DNA of 64,000 nt from JAAXHF01 sp965242605 (lineage in GTDB: Bacteria; Desulfobacterota; Binatia; Bin18). This document shows positions 16,735-26,487 of the stretch, in pieces. The DNA is taken from the NCBI GenBank assembly GCA_965242605.1, contig CBDESS010000001.1, positions 124,001-188,000 of the forward strand, in the 5' to 3' direction. The stretch's first letter is position 1; every line of letters starts with the position of its first letter. The position numbers were made by a program, and so were the translations under genes. Under the pieces are notes generated by a model. That model saw only the letters and a list, made by a program, of their open reading frames with translations, made no database searches and was not told where the DNA came from.

Positions 16735-19197
16735 ATCTACCTCCGCGGTGTTCTCCTGCCCTGTCCTATCTGCCACAGCCCCAGGTTTCAATCCTCACCC
16801 GGCCCGAAGGCCGGATGCTATTGTATCTTTCTGCCAGCACCTGCACATTGACTAGGTTTCAATCCTCACCCGGCCCGAAGGCCGGATGCTATTGGTCAGG
16901 TTCTCAAAGGAGGAGAACGATGGGAAGTTTCAATCCTCACCCGGCCCGAAGGCCGGATGCTATCCGGCCCAGGCCCAGACCCCGGCAACGGAGGAGCGGT
17001 TTCAATCCTCACCCGGCCCGAAGGCCGGATGCTATTTGCAAGTTGCGCAGTTGATCACCGTATCGACGGGTTTCAATCCTCACCCGGCCCGAAGGCCGGA
17101 TGCTATAACTGTCCCCAGCCCGAGGCATCTGCCCCGGACTGGTTTCAATCCTCACCCGGCCCGAAGGCCGGATGCTACGTTTACCCGCCCGGCGCGGGAA
17201 ACATTGTTTCACGTGTTTCAATCCTCACCCGGCCCGAAGGCCGGATGCTACACAGTAGAGTCTGCTCTCGTCAAGATTTTCAGATCGGTTTCAATCCTCA
17301 CCCGGCCCGAAGGCCGGATGCTACGTGATGCGTGTGGCCTGGAAATGGATAGAGATGAGTTTCAATCCTCACCCGGCCCGAAGGCCGGATGCTACGATTC
17401 CGCCCTTCTGAACTTACGTCAATTGACGAGTTTCAATCCTCACCCGGCCCGAAGGCCGGATGCTACCTGGCTGCCTGTTGCAACGCAGGTCCGGTGTTGG
17501 GTTTCAATCCTCACCCGGCCCGAAGGCCGGATGCTACCTGGCAATACGGAATTGGACTATGCACATTTTGGGGTTTCAATCCTCACCCGGCCCGAAGGCC
17601 GGATGCTACGTTTGCCCGCCCGACATGGGAAACATTGTTTCACGTGTTTCAATCCTCACCCGGCCCGAAGGCCGGATGCTACCAAATCGCCAGCGGGAGC
17701 GATGTCCAGGCCCTGCTGTTTCAATCCTCACCCGGCCCGAAGGCCGGATGCTACAACCTCACCTGGAGTCAACGTGCCCACCTCGATGTTGTTTCAATCC
17801 TCACCCGGCCCGAAGGCCGGATGCTACTCCGTGGCCCGCAAGAACAGGAGAGTGATATGGTCGTTTCAATCCTCACCCGGCCCGAAGGCCGGATGCTACG
17901 GCAGACCTGTTCAGCGCCCGAATCTGCTGGAGTACGTTTCAATCCTCACCCGGCCCGAAGGCCGGATGCTATTCCCCGGTCCTGCTCAGAATGCGCCAGC
18001 GTTAGACGTTTCAATCCTCACCCGGCCCGAAGGCCGGATGCTATATGCTATTAGTGAGCTTATGCGACAGAAACAACGTTTCAATCCTCACCCGGCCCGA
18101 AGGCCGGATGCTATTGGAACAATTCCGGCTGGTCCGTTTGCGCTTGATCCGTTTCAATCCTCACCCGGCCCGAAGGCCGGATGCTATCCCCTGAGTGGAA
18201 CCGTGACTGGCATGAATCAGATGTTTCAATCCTCACCCGGCCCGAAGGCCGGATGCTATGTATGTGACCTGACCCGTATGGGCTAACTACCCTGCTGTTT
18301 CAATCCTCACCCGGCCCGAAGGCCGGATGCTATGCGACCGTGATGCGGTGGTCCCGGAGGTGACATGAGTTTCAATCCTCACCCGGCCCGAAGGCCGGAT
18401 GCTATGGCAGAGGCTGGACGCAAGCTGGCTGAGCAGGTGGTTTCAATCCTCACCCGGCCCGAAGGCCGGATGCTATTTGTTCAGCTTGGCGACTTCAGCC
18501 TATATGATTCCGTTTCAATCCTCACCCGGCCCGAAGGCCGGATGCTATGACCCGGGCCATATGAGCCTTCCTTTTAATTAGACTGTTTCAATCCTCACCC
18601 GGCCCGAAGGCCGGATGCTATCAGACATTGTATGCAACCAGGAGGTGACTTACACCGTTTCAATCCTCACCCGGCCCGAAGGCCGGATGCTATGGGAAGA
18701 GTTCATCTATGTTTTTCAGGTGGAAAGCGTTTCAATCCTCACCCGGCCCGAAGGCCGGATGCTATCCGGCTGCGACCGGGAGATCGGCGCGATTGCGCCG
18801 TTTCAATCCTCACCCGGCCCGAAGGCCGGATGCTATGTCGACGCAACGCTTGAGCGGCCGGATCTGGTCGAGGCGTTTCAATCCTCACCCGGCCCGAAGG
18901 CCGGATGCTATCGGCCCTCCATGTGTCCATCGCCGGCGGCAGAAGTGTTTCAATCCTCACCCGGCCCGAAGGCCGGATGCTATTCGAGGAGCGGGCCGGA
19001 AATGGCCCACGGTTTACGTTTCAATCCTCACCCGGCCCGAAGGCCGGATGCTATATTATGCCCCCATCAGGGGATTCATATTCAGCTATGTTTCAATCCT
19101 CACCCGGCCCGAAGGCCGGATGCTATTGCCATCTTCGGACTGTCTGGTGCCCTTTTTATTGTTTCAATCCTCACCCGGCCCGAAGGCCGGATGCTAT

Positions 19198-19483
19198 TTG
19201 CTTCGATCCCATCGCTCGGAGGGTTGCCTCAGTTTCAATCCTCACCCGGCCCGAAGGCCGGATGCTATGAGCAAGTAAATCGTTTTTCCAGCACGGCCCC
19301 GACGTTTCAATCCTCACCCGGCCCGAAGGCCGGATGCTATTTGCTTCGATCCCATCGCTCGGAGGGTTGCCTCAGTTTCAATCCTCACCCGGCCCGAAGG
19401 CCGGATGCTATGAGCAAGTAAATCGTTTTTCCAGCACGGCCCCGACGTTTCAATCCTCACCCGGCCCGAAGGCCGGATGCTAT
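19198..19483. repeat. Tandem duplication of two CRISPR units
   Basis: The spacers at 19198-19231 and 19269-19303 recur unchanged at 19341-19374 and 19412-19446. The 143-bp block 19198-19340 is therefore duplicated directly as 19341-19483. This is recombination between repeats, not new acquisition. Confidence 0.93.
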
Positions 19484-22400
19484 GTAAAGAGATACGCAGA
19501 TTTTCTCGGTCTGTGGATGTTTCAATCCTCACCCGGCCCGAAGGCCGGATGCTATCGGATATAACCGATGCTTGGGATGGGGACGACATGTTTCAATCCT
19601 CACCCGGCCCGAAGGCCGGATGCTATCGCCTTCTTTTTGCCAACCGCCGTTGTGACGATATGTTTCAATCCTCACCCGGCCCGAAGGCCGGATGCTATCT
19701 ACTTCTTGCACCAACGCGAGCGCCGACGCATGGTTTCAATCCTCACCCGGCCCGAAGGCCGGATGCTATGGTACAGCTCTACAACTCCCAATGTTTTCGC
19801 TCAAGTTTCAATCCTCACCCGGCCCGAAGGCCGGATGCTATCAGTAGAGTAACTGCAAGTAGCCATGCTCCACAAAGTTTCAATCCTCACCCGGCCCGAA
19901 GGCCGGATGCTATGAGATACACGACCTACGCGAGCGCGTGGCTCGTCTGGTTTCAATCCTCACCCGGCCCGAAGGCCGGATGCTATCATATTTGACCCAC
20001 GCGCCCTCGTCCAGGCAGAGCCTGTTTCAATCCTCACCCGGCCCGAAGGCCGGATGCTATAGGCCGTAGGCTCGGAGCATCGCTCCGAAGCTATCGTTTC
20101 AATCCTCACCCGGCCCGAAGGCCGGATGCTATGGGGGAGCCGGGACGACCGACGACAAGGTCGTGCTCGTTTCAATCCTCACCCGGCCCGAAGGCCGGAT
20201 GCTATGATACATGACCTGCGCGAGCGGGTAGCCCGTCTGGTTTCAATCCTCACCCGGCCCGAAGGCCGGATGCTATCTGCGGTGGACACCGCCATGCTTG
20301 CGAAGTCTATCGCAGTTTCAATCCTCACCCGGCCCGAAGGCCGGATGCTATCCCATATCGCCACAAAATTGTTGGCCGCCTCCTGGTTTCAATCCTCACC
20401 CGGCCCGAAGGCCGGATGCTATGTTCGGCCGGGCTGTTAGACTGCCCAGGTCACCACATGTTTCAATCCTCACCCGGCCCGAAGGCCGGATGCTATGACG
20501 GCAAGCGGACAACCGGCCAAACCCGGGTCTACGGGTTTCAATCCTCACCCGGCCCGAAGGCCGGATGCTATGTGACCGAGATGGGCGGTTCTAAGATGGA
20601 TGTTGTTTCAATCCTCACCCGGCCCGAAGGCCGGATGCTATACGCGGTGAACCCCTCCTCCTGCGCTTGTCGCAGCACGTTTCAATCCTCACCCGGCCCG
20701 AAGGCCGGATGCTATCTGCGCCAACCCAGCAAGATGTGCCACGGATAGGGCGTTTCAATCCTCACCCGGCCCGAAGGCCGGATGCTATGTTTATGTTAAT
20801 TATGGATTTCAAACTGAAGACAAAGTGTTTCAATCCTCACCCGGCCCGAAGGCCGGATGCTATTGTCTGCAACCTCTTTGATGCCTTGGCCGATATAACT
20901 GTTTCAATCCTCACCCGGCCCGAAGGCCGGATGCTATTCGGAGAGACCAGGTCTTCGCTATGCTCCATGCTCGCAGTTTCAATCCTCACCCGGCCCGAAG
21001 GCCGGATGCTATTTCATGACGCTGAAAGGATACCATCGGGTGAGCGCGTTTCAATCCTCACCCGGCCCGAAGGCCGGATGCTATGTTACGGATATTCTCA
21101 TTGTTTCTCCAATATTACGAGTTTCAATCCTCACCCGGCCCGAAGGCCGGATGCTATAGGCTCCGATTGGGCAGGTAAGACGCTAACTCTGGTTTCAATC
21201 CTCACCCGGCCCGAAGGCCGGATGCTATAATTTGTCCATCGCCTTGGTGAGCTCATCAACAAGTTTCAATCCTCACCCGGCCCGAAGGCCGGATGCTATC
21301 TCCTCGGCATAATAATCCCAGACCGGACCGGATGTTTCAATCCTCACCCGGCCCGAAGGCCGGATGCTATGTCTTCGGCAGGTGCCAGGAAGAGGAGAGG
21401 AGCGGAGTTTCAATCCTCACCCGGCCCGAAGGCCGGATGCTATACCTCCATCTGACACGGGACAAAATTTGTTTCGCGTGTTTCAATCCTCACCCGGCCC
21501 GAAGGCCGGATGCTATGCAGGGGCTTGTCAACCGGCGTGCGGAAGACCGGGGTGTTTCAATCCTCACCCGGCCCGAAGGCCGGATGCTATGGGAGGACTT
21601 GGAGGGGCTTGTCAACTGGCGTCCTGTTTCAATCCTCACCCGGCCCGAAGGCCGGATGCTATCAGGCCGTAGGCTCGGAGCATCGCCCCGAAGGTGTCAG
21701 TTTCAATCCTCACCCGGCCCGAAGGCCGGATGCTATCAGCTACGCGGGCTATGTCACGATGAAGGATGTGATGGTTTCAATCCTCACCCGGCCCGAAGGC
21801 CGGATGCTATGGCTGCTGACAACCTGATTGAGCTTCGGGCTAAATTGGTTTCAATCCTCACCCGGCCCGAAGGCCGGATGCTATCATTTGTGGAAGACCT
21901 TCAACCACCAGTTGGAGAAGTTTCAATCCTCACCCGGCCCGAAGGCCGGATGCTATATGGACTTCGTGCACGGGGCCGACCTGATGCTCACCGTTTCAAT
22001 CCTCACCCGGCCCGAAGGCCGGATGCTATCGTGGTTGAGCATTGCATCAGGCCGCTCGTGCATGTTTCAATCCTCACCCGGCCCGAAGGCCGGATGCTAT
22101 GCCTCCAAGCAGGGCATTGCAGTACAGCACAAAGCAGTTTCAATCCTCACCCGGCCCGAAGGCCGGATGCTATGGAGCGCCCGGATGTGTGACGGGCCGC
22201 AGCTTGATGTTTCAATCCTCACCCGGCCCGAAGGCCGGATGCTATGATGTCACCGTCCAGAAAGTGACCGCAGAGGACCTGGAGTTTCAATCCTCACCCG
22301 GCCCGAAGGCCGGATGCTATGTCACCGCCTGGACGATTGGGGTGGAAGACCTGACGCCGTTTCAATCCTCACCCGGCCCGAAGGCCGGATGCTATTTTGT

Positions 22401-25400
22401 GAGGGAGATATGACACGCCCACATTTGCCGTTTCAATCCTCACCCGGCCCGAAGGCCGGATGCTATATGCCTACTCCCCAAGAAGTCGAGTATTACAACC
22501 AGGTTTCAATCCTCACCCGGCCCGAAGGCCGGATGCTATATGCGTATGAGCAAGGGATAGGGGAGGCGGTATTGGTTTCAATCCTCACCCGGCCCGAAGG
22601 CCGGATGCTATCTGTGGTGGAGAAGACAAGCAGGTGTATGTGGTGGTTTCAATCCTCACCCGGCCCGAAGGCCGGATGCTATCGTTCAGCGAGCCGTCGG
22701 TCGTCCAGGAGCTTATCCTGTTTCAATCCTCACCCGGCCCGAAGGCCGGATGCTATTGCCCCGGGGTAACAATCGAACTCGATGTACGGCATGTTTCAAT
22801 CCTCACCCGGCCCGAAGGCCGGATGCTATCCTCGGAACCTACCGGGCTGATGATACTCTACTGGTTTCAATCCTCACCCGGCCCGAAGGCCGGATGCTAT
22901 ATCGGCCGGGCTGTTAGACTGGTTGGCGTAAGACGTTTCAATCCTCACCCGGCCCGAAGGCCGGATGCTATGTGTCGCAATGCGGCCGACAGCCCGGGGA
23001 AGGTGTTTCAATCCTCACCCGGCCCGAAGGCCGGATGCTATTTGCAATATCTTCAGCGGCAGGGACTGCAACAATAACGTTTCAATCCTCACCCGGCCCG
23101 AAGGCCGGATGCTATCTCTGGTGCGGGTGCTCTGTTGGCCAGATGGCGGCCCGTTTCAATCCTCACCCGGCCCGAAGGCCGGATGCTATCACACTCCCAA
23201 CGACTGGCAACACGGCGGGCTGACGTTTCAATCCTCACCCGGCCCGAAGGCCGGATGCTATGCGGCTATCTCGCTGTCGCTGGGGGCGGGCAATGTGTTT
23301 CAATCCTCACCCGGCCCGAAGGCCGGATGCTATTTCTGGCTTGTCAGCATAGCTCCTCCTCAGGACTTGTTTCAATCCTCACCCGGCCCGAAGGCCGGAT
23401 GCTATCCGTTGCCGGGCGGCGCTGAACCGGCAAGCCGACAAGTTTCAATCCTCACCCGGCCCGAAGGCCGGATGCTATGCGGGCCAAGGAGCAGGGCTTC
23501 ACCAGCATCACGGCGTTTCAATCCTCACCCGGCCCGAAGGCCGGATGCTATTACAACCTGCCGGACCCGGAGGCGCAGGCCGACCAGGTTTCAATCCTCA
23601 CCCGGCCCGAAGGCCGGATGCTATGCCTGAGCATCCCGGGCCTCTTGTTCTACATCCCGTTTCAATCCTCACCCGGCCCGAAGGCCGGATGCTATCTGCT
23701 TCCGCCCCTCGGTACGCCGGTCGGCAGGACGTTTCAATCCTCACCCGGCCCGAAGGCCGGATGCTATTCAAGTCCTGCGGGGTCGCTTCCGTGATGCGCC
23801 GCAGTTTCAATCCTCACCCGGCCCGAAGGCCGGATGCTATCGTGACCTGGCTCCGTCCGTTGCCGGGCGGCGCTGTTTCAATCCTCACCCGGCCCGAAGG
23901 CCGGATGCTATCCCGGTCATCGGATCGGCTGGAAACAAAAAAGGCGATCGTTTCAATCCTCACCCGGCCCGAAGGCCGGATGCTATTCTATGCATTTCAT
24001 GAGGGCGAGGCCGATAAGATTGAGTTTCAATCCTCACCCGGCCCGAAGGCCGGATGCTATGCCCATCCAGGCGGACTCGAAGCCGTTGGCAAGCGTTTCA
24101 ATCCTCACCCGGCCCGAAGGCCGGATGCTATGATGGGGCAGCTCATGGTGGTGGCGAGTGTCGGCGCGTTTCAATCCTCACCCGGCCCGAAGGCCGGATG
24201 CTATGTTCACCCATGCTGTCTTCAGTCAGGTGGGGAAAGAGGTTTCAATCCTCACCCGGCCCGAAGGCCGGATGCTATTGCCGGCAACTCGATCCGCTCG
24301 ATCCGCTAAGTCCGCGTTTCAATCCTCACCCGGCCCGAAGGCCGGATGCTATATACCGGTCGGGCTGTATTATGTCCGTTGCCAAAAAGTTTCAATCCTC
24401 ACCCGGCCCGAAGGCCGGATGCTATGGCGTGACCTGGCTCCGTCCGTTGCCGGGCGGCGCTGTTTCAATCCTCACCCGGCCCGAAGGCCGGATGCTATTA
24501 CCTTGCCCCGGCCTCGATGCGACACGGCCGCGAGTTTCAATCCTCACCCGGCCCGAAGGCCGGATGCTATGTGGACAAGTTCGACAGCCCGCTGTGTGTT
24601 TTCCAGTTTCAATCCTCACCCGGCCCGAAGGCCGGATGCTATAATGTGAATCCATTCTTTGACCCCATGTTCCTCAAGTTTCAATCCTCACCCGGCCCGA
24701 AGGCCGGATGCTATACATCGTAGTTCCAGTTTCCGGTCCCCCGCGCCGCGTTTCAATCCTCACCCGGCCCGAAGGCCGGATGCTATGTCAATAGATGTGC
24801 GTGCTAATGCCCCGGCTGAAATGTTTCAATCCTCACCCGGCCCGAAGGCCGGATGCTATACGATCGTCACCCTCGTCGGCCGCGGCCGTAAGGTGTTTCA
24901 ATCCTCACCCGGCCCGAAGGCCGGATGCTATCTCGCCAGGTTGGCGGCGGTCTGGGTAGTGGGTAGCGTGTTTCAATCCTCACCCGGCCCGAAGGCCGGA
25001 TGCTATTAACTTCGCGCTGTTCCAGGCAGGCCATGATGCGTTTCAATCCTCACCCGGCCCGAAGGCCGGATGCTATGCGAACGGCGATGTTTACATAACC
25101 ATCGCTGACCACGTTTCAATCCTCACCCGGCCCGAAGGCCGGATGCTATGGCTGACCGGAGCACAGGTTGCAACCTTGCGGGAGTTTCAATCCTCACCCG
25201 GCCCGAAGGCCGGATGCTATCGTCGCGGAAGTGGTGAAAATGCGTGACTACGGCCCGTTTCAATCCTCACCCGGCCCGAAGGCCGGATGCTATTACGCAT
25301 CAGGCCAGACACAATTGTCAAGTTTCTAAGTGTTTCAATCCTCACCCGGCCCGAAGGCCGGATGCTATGACCAGACGGGCCGCCACCAGTTCGTCCAGGG

Positions 25401-25553
25401 CATGGTTTCAATCCTCACCCGGCCCGAAGGCCGGATGCTATTGGGACCCGGCCAGCCAGCCACAATGACCGGCTGGTTTCAATCCTCACCCGGCCCGAAG
25501 GCCGGATGCTATGAGGGGCAAGAGTGTGAGAGACCTTGTCCCCGTCAACCACA

Positions 25554-25603
25554 GTTTCAATCCTCACCCGGCCCGAAGGCCGGATGCTAAGGCCGGATGC
25601 TAT
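25554..25603 (-). repeat. CRISPR repeat 122 with partial internal duplication
   Basis: The repeat at 25554 reaches GGATGCTA, then continues AGGCCGGATGCTAT, a 13-nt duplication of its own end, giving a 50-nt repeat. The next spacer (25604-25657) is 54 nt, far above the array norm. Confidence 0.9.
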
Positions 25604-25922
25604 CGTCAGAAGTCAAGAGCATGGCGGTTTGTCGAGTGGGGACCTCTGAACCAACATGTTTCAATCCTCACCCGGCCCGAAGGCCGGATGCTATCAGGAC
25701 CAGCTGGTACTCGTAAGACTGGTTCGCGAAGCCAGCTGTGTTTCAATCCTCACCCGGCCCGAAGGCCGGATGCTATGAGCAAGCTATTCAGCGCGGCATT
25801 GGAACCTTGAGCCGCTAGTTTCAATCCTCACCCGGCCCGAAGGCCGGATGCTATGCGGGATCAAAGATAAGGTGTCCCAATGGTGGTTTCAATCCTCACC
25901 CGGCCCGAAGGCCGGATGCTAT

Positions 25923-26115
25923 GGTCATTACCCAAGCCATTGACCTGCTTGGGGTTTTTTCCCCGTTTCCGCGATCCTCTCTCTGGCAGATCTGTGATCT
26001 GCCCACGGAGGATCAAGGATAACGAGAAAATCGTTATTATTTGGGTGCTTACAGTCAACGCGATCCTCCCCACTTTTGCGCCGTCGCTCCAGGTTCGCGC
26101 GTATTGGATAGCCGC
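25923..26115 (-). promoter_or_regulatory. CRISPR leader
   Basis: 193 bp between cas2 and the first (newest) repeat. On the minus strand it holds a candidate promoter (TTGACT at 26058-26053, TAACGA at 26036-26031, 16-nt spacing) reading into the array. It also has two direct copies of GAGGATCGCG (minus strand; 26059-26068 and 25970-25979 in + coordinates). A perfect palindrome arm pair GGCAGATC/GATCTGCC (25985-25992, 25996-26003) is nested inside GATCCTC/GAGGATC (25973-25979, 26008-26014). A 7-bp inverted repeat ATAACGA/TCGTTAT spans 26019-26037. These are candidates for integrase-complex or host-factor binding. Confidence 0.8.
25931..25959 (+). terminator. Possible + strand intrinsic terminator at the leader-array junction
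   Basis: CCCAAGC (25931-25937) and GCTTGGG (25947-25953) form a 7-bp stem with a 9-nt loop, followed by GTTTTTT. On the + strand this has terminator form, and would stop antisense transcripts leaving the array toward cas2. On the minus strand it is simply a hairpin just before the first repeat. Confidence 0.5.
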
Positions 26116-26406
26116 TTATGCCAGAAGCGGGTCATCAAAGTTGACCGAGGGGTTCACCCCGAAGTGCCGACAGTATTGATCCTTGGGTTCTCGCAGACGA
26201 TAAATCCGCAAATTGTCCTCCTTTTCGTCAATGCACCTGATAAGCTCCCGAACTAGCCGCTCGTACTGCGCCTGACTGACCGCGCATTCAAAGACAGAAT
26301 ACTGCACCCGCTGGCCGAAGTTCTTGCACACCTGCGCGACCCTGCGCAGTCGTCGCTTGCCGGCGTCCGTTTCCGTTGCCACATCATAGGCGATTAGCAC
26401 CTGCAT
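26116..26406 (-). CDS. cas2: CRISPR-associated endonuclease Cas2
   Basis: 96 aa. It begins MQVLIAYDVATET with the ferredoxin-fold acidic residue Asp8, and ends in the short C-terminal extension typical of type I Cas2. With Cas1 it forms the spacer integration complex. No clear Shine-Dalgarno is present: the 30 nt before the ATG are an AAAC-rich repeat following a degenerate CRISPR repeat. It is last in the operon, 193 bp before the array. Confidence 0.96.
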   Translation of the reverse strand: MQVLIAYDVATETDAGKRRLRRVAQVCKNFGQRVQYSVFECAVSQAQYERLVRELIRCIDEKEDNLRIYRLREPKDQYCRHFGVNPSVNFDDPLLA

Positions 26407-26407
26407 A

Positions 26408-26440
26408 TTTCGTTTGGTTGCTTGTTTGTTTGTTTGTTTA
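26408..26440 (-). repeat. AAAC-type simple repeat upstream of cas2
   Basis: On the minus strand the degenerate repeat runs directly into four AAAC units and further imperfect ones, ending just before the cas2 ATG. The unit equals the last four bases of the CRISPR repeat, so slippage from the repeat end is a plausible origin. Confidence 0.75.
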
Positions 26441-26476
26441 TTTCAATCCTCACTCGGCCCGAAGGCCGGGTGCTGC
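26440..26476 (-). repeat. Degenerate solitary CRISPR repeat between cas1 and cas2
   Basis: It aligns over all 37 nt with the array repeat, with five differences (positions 1, 15, 31, 36 and 37 on the + strand). On the minus strand it keeps the AGGATTGAAA(T) handle and most of the hairpin, with one C-A mismatch in the stem. It sits 11 nt after the cas1 stop and 33 nt before the cas2 ATG, within the presumed polycistronic mRNA. Confidence 0.93.
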
Positions 26477-26487
26477 ACAGTCTGCCC

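Larger units (their letters stand above)
16785..25922 (-). CRISPR. Type I-C CRISPR array: 126 repeats, 125 spacers
   Basis: By counting start positions I find 126 copies of a 37-nt repeat, from 16785-16821 to 25886-25922. On the + strand it begins GTTTCAATCC and ends GGATGCTAT or GGATGCTAC. Period is mostly 70-75 nt (spacers 33-38 nt). Transcription is inferred on the minus strand: there the repeat ends AGGATTGAAAC (the type I-C 5' handle), and it folds into a 9-bp stem (CATCCGGCC with GGCCGGGTG, one U-G pair) with loop TTCG. The leader and cas2 lie at the high-coordinate end, so new spacers enter near 25900 and the oldest lie near 16822. Apart from the outermost base and repeat 122, I saw no repeat substitutions. 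The outermost base is C in repeats 6-16 (17142-17899) and T elsewhere. Confidence 0.98.

Noticed and set aside
15934..16851. 305-aa + strand frame
   Set aside because: It is antisense to the EthD gene, runs into the array, and has no family similarity.
17205..17640. Extra GTTTCA-like starts inside the spacers at 17179-17214 and 17610-17645
   Set aside because: Only six or seven bases match; they belong to two related spacers and no repeat body follows.
16815..25810. Many long open frames (up to 466 aa) across the array, with repeated peptides such as FQSSPGPKAGCY
   Set aside because: They are translations of the 37-nt repeat plus spacers; the period comes from the CRISPR array, not from protein repeats.
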